From JBGTIS01 sp041745535 (GTDB lineage: Bacteria > Bacteroidota > Bacteroidia > Cytophagales > Cyclobacteriaceae), in the NCBI GenBank assembly GCA_041745535.1, contig JBGTIS010000175.1, positions 62,001 through 126,000 on the forward strand: a stretch of 64,000 bases of DNA. Reading direction: 5' to 3'. Below the pieces are notes generated by a model that had not been told where the DNA came from, made no database searches, and worked only from the letters and a program-made list of their open reading frames with translations. The translations under genes and the position numbers were made by a program. Of the stretch, positions 63,081 to 64,000 are shown piece after piece (the stretch's first letter is position 1; each line of letters starts with the position of its first letter).

Positions 63081-63161
63081 ATGAAACCGCCACCTACATT
63101 CCTGTTAAAAGTGAAGTATGGCTATGGCGGTTCCATGTGGCATCTAAAATCTAAATTATAA
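63081..63161 (+). CDS. Possible 26-residue leader ORF upstream of mdh
   Basis: ATG at 63081 to TAA at 63161 encodes a short peptide starting MKPPPTFLLKVKYGYGG. It lies entirely in the mdh leader and ends 4 bp before the mdh start. An 8-bp inverted repeat AACCGCCA (63085-63092) / TGGCGGTT (63125-63132) lies inside. It may be a regulatory leader peptide, or chance. Confidence 0.3.
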   Translation: MKPPPTFLLKVKYGYGGSMWHLKSKL

Positions 63162-63165
63162 ACAC

Positions 63166-64000
63166 ATGAAAGTAACCGTAGTTGGAGCCGGAAATGTGGG
63201 TGCTACCTGTGCCGACGTTTTGGCTTACCGAGAAATTGCCAATGAAGTTGTATTAATCGATATCAAAGAAGGCCTTTCGGAAGGCAAAGCCCTGGATATC
63301 TGGCAAAAATCACCCATTACCCTTTACGACACTAAAACAACAGGATCAACCAATGATTACAGCAAAACGGCTGGCTCCGAAGTGGTGGTAATCACTTCCG
63401 GATTACCCAGAAAGCCAGGTATGACCCGAGACGATTTGATTGGCACCAATGCCGGCATTGTGAAAACTGTTACTGAAAATATTGTAAAGCATTCTCCTGA
63501 GGCCATCATTATTGTAGTGTCCAATCCGCTGGATGTAATGACCTACCAGGCCCATATTTCTTCCGGTTTGCCCCGCACCAAAATAATGGGAATGGCCGGT
63601 ATTCTGGATACAGCCCGGTATCGCGCGTTTTTAGCTGAAGAATTGCAGGTTTCCCCTAAAGACATTCAGGCAGTGCTGATGGGCGGACATGGCGATACCA
63701 TGGTGCCGCTTCCTCGATATACAACCGTAGGCGGTATCCCCGTTACAGAATTAATTGGGGAAGAAAAACTGAATGCCATTGTGGAAAGAACTAAAACCGG
63801 GGGCGGGGAACTGGTAAAATTGATGGGTACTTCCGCCTGGTACGCTCCGGGTGCTGCCGCCGCTCAAATGGTGGAAGCCATTGTAAAAGACCAGCGCCGT
63901 GTATTTCCGGTTTGCGCCCAGTTAAAAGGCGAGTATGGCATTGATGGTGTTTATTTGGGCGTTCCGGTAATTTTAGGCAAAAATGGTATTGAAAAAATCC
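63166..64000 (+). CDS. mdh: Malate dehydrogenase, 5' part
   Basis: The window ends within the gene; 278 codons are visible. It is an NAD-dependent LDH/MDH-family enzyme: dinucleotide motif VVGAGNVGATCADVLA at the N-terminus, the SGLPRKPGMTRDDL loop with substrate-binding arginines, VSNPLDVMTYQA, and catalytic HGDTMVPLPRYTTVGGIP. The arginine in the GLPRKPGM loop supports malate rather than lactate. It completes the TCA theme with gltA. Confidence 0.97.
   Translation, partial: MKVTVVGAGNVGATCADVLAYREIANEVVLIDIKEGLSEGKALDIWQKSPITLYDTKTTGSTNDYSKTAGSEVVVITSGLPRKPGMTRDDLIGTNAGIVKTVTENIVKHSPEAIIIVVSNPLDVMTYQAHISSGLPRTKIMGMAGILDTARYRAFLAEELQVSPKDIQAVLMGGHGDTMVPLPRYTTVGGIPVTELIGEEKLNAIVERTKTGGGELVKLMGTSAWYAPGAAAAQMVEAIVKDQRRVFPVCAQLKGEYGIDGVYLGVPVILGKNGIEKI

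Overview
The window comes from a member of the Bacteroidota, most likely class Cytophagia. The evidence is four proteins with type IX secretion (T9SS) sorting domains (three type A, one type B/gliding-motility type), Bacteroidota-type promoter boxes (TAnnTTTG at -7) ahead of several genes, weak or absent Shine-Dalgarno sequences, and the gene order bamD-rpoZ-coaBC-DUF4835-recN that is typical of the phylum. Base composition is moderately AT-rich in genes and strongly AT-rich between them. Most of the window is ordinary chromosomal housekeeping DNA. I see no prophage, insertion sequence transposase, integrase, CRISPR array or rRNA.

Layout. 1-6.1 kb: end of an ion antiporter, recF, pyruvate dehydrogenase E1 alpha, a membrane-anchored TPR protein, ribH, lysC, and a DciA/DUF721 protein. 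6.1-9 kb: a minus-strand partner-switching operon (PP2C phosphatase, STAS antagonist, RsbW-like kinase). 9-13.3 kb: guaB, a class III aminotransferase and gltA, all on the minus strand. 13.3-14.75 kb: a 1.4-kb gene-poor stretch holding a 4 x 22 bp tandem repeat. 14.75-20.35 kb: cystathionine beta-synthase, aldo/keto reductase (flanked by two copies of a palindromic repeat), a sugar isomerase-like protein and a DEAD-box helicase. 20.5-25.8 kb: a T9SS cargo protein, a sigma-54 response regulator without a DNA-binding domain, and a large gliding-type adhesin-like protein whose signal-peptide coding region is interrupted in frame by a palindromic element. 25.9-34.3 kb: tRNA-Thr, transketolase, stress and copper proteins, a baeRF-MgtC pair, an orphan histidine kinase, and a second sugar isomerase-like protein. 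34.5-43.9 kb: tex, envelope proteins, nagB, a DUF3500 protein, dnaK, a thioredoxin-fold protein and a CarboxypepD_reg-like protein. 44.2-53.2 kb: a helix-hairpin-helix protein, a 1386-residue SF1 helicase, free-methionine-sulfoxide reductase, a decayed gene, HtrA and rhomboid proteases. 53.2-61.1 kb: recN, DUF4835, coaBC, rpoZ, bamD, a T9SS protein and an OstA/LptA-like protein. 61.1-64 kb: tilS, a cNMP-binding-domain protein and the start of mdh.

Functional themes are central carbon metabolism (pdhA, gltA, tkt, mdh), amino acid and nucleotide synthesis (lysC, cbs, guaB, ribH), DNA repair (recF, recN), envelope biogenesis and quality control (bamD, OstA-like, htrA, rhomboid, dnaK), and T9SS secretion.

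The least ordinary items are: (1) a roughly 156-bp nested palindromic element read in frame inside the N-terminus of the gliding-type protein at 23.7 kb; (2) the NtrC-family regulator that ends without an HTH; (3) a SF1 helicase whose C-terminal nuclease-like domain seems to have lost an acidic catalytic residue; (4) a TonB-C-like pseudogene at 50.5-50.9 kb with three in-frame stops; and (5) several intergenic repeats. I did not find a convincing multi-gene novel system.
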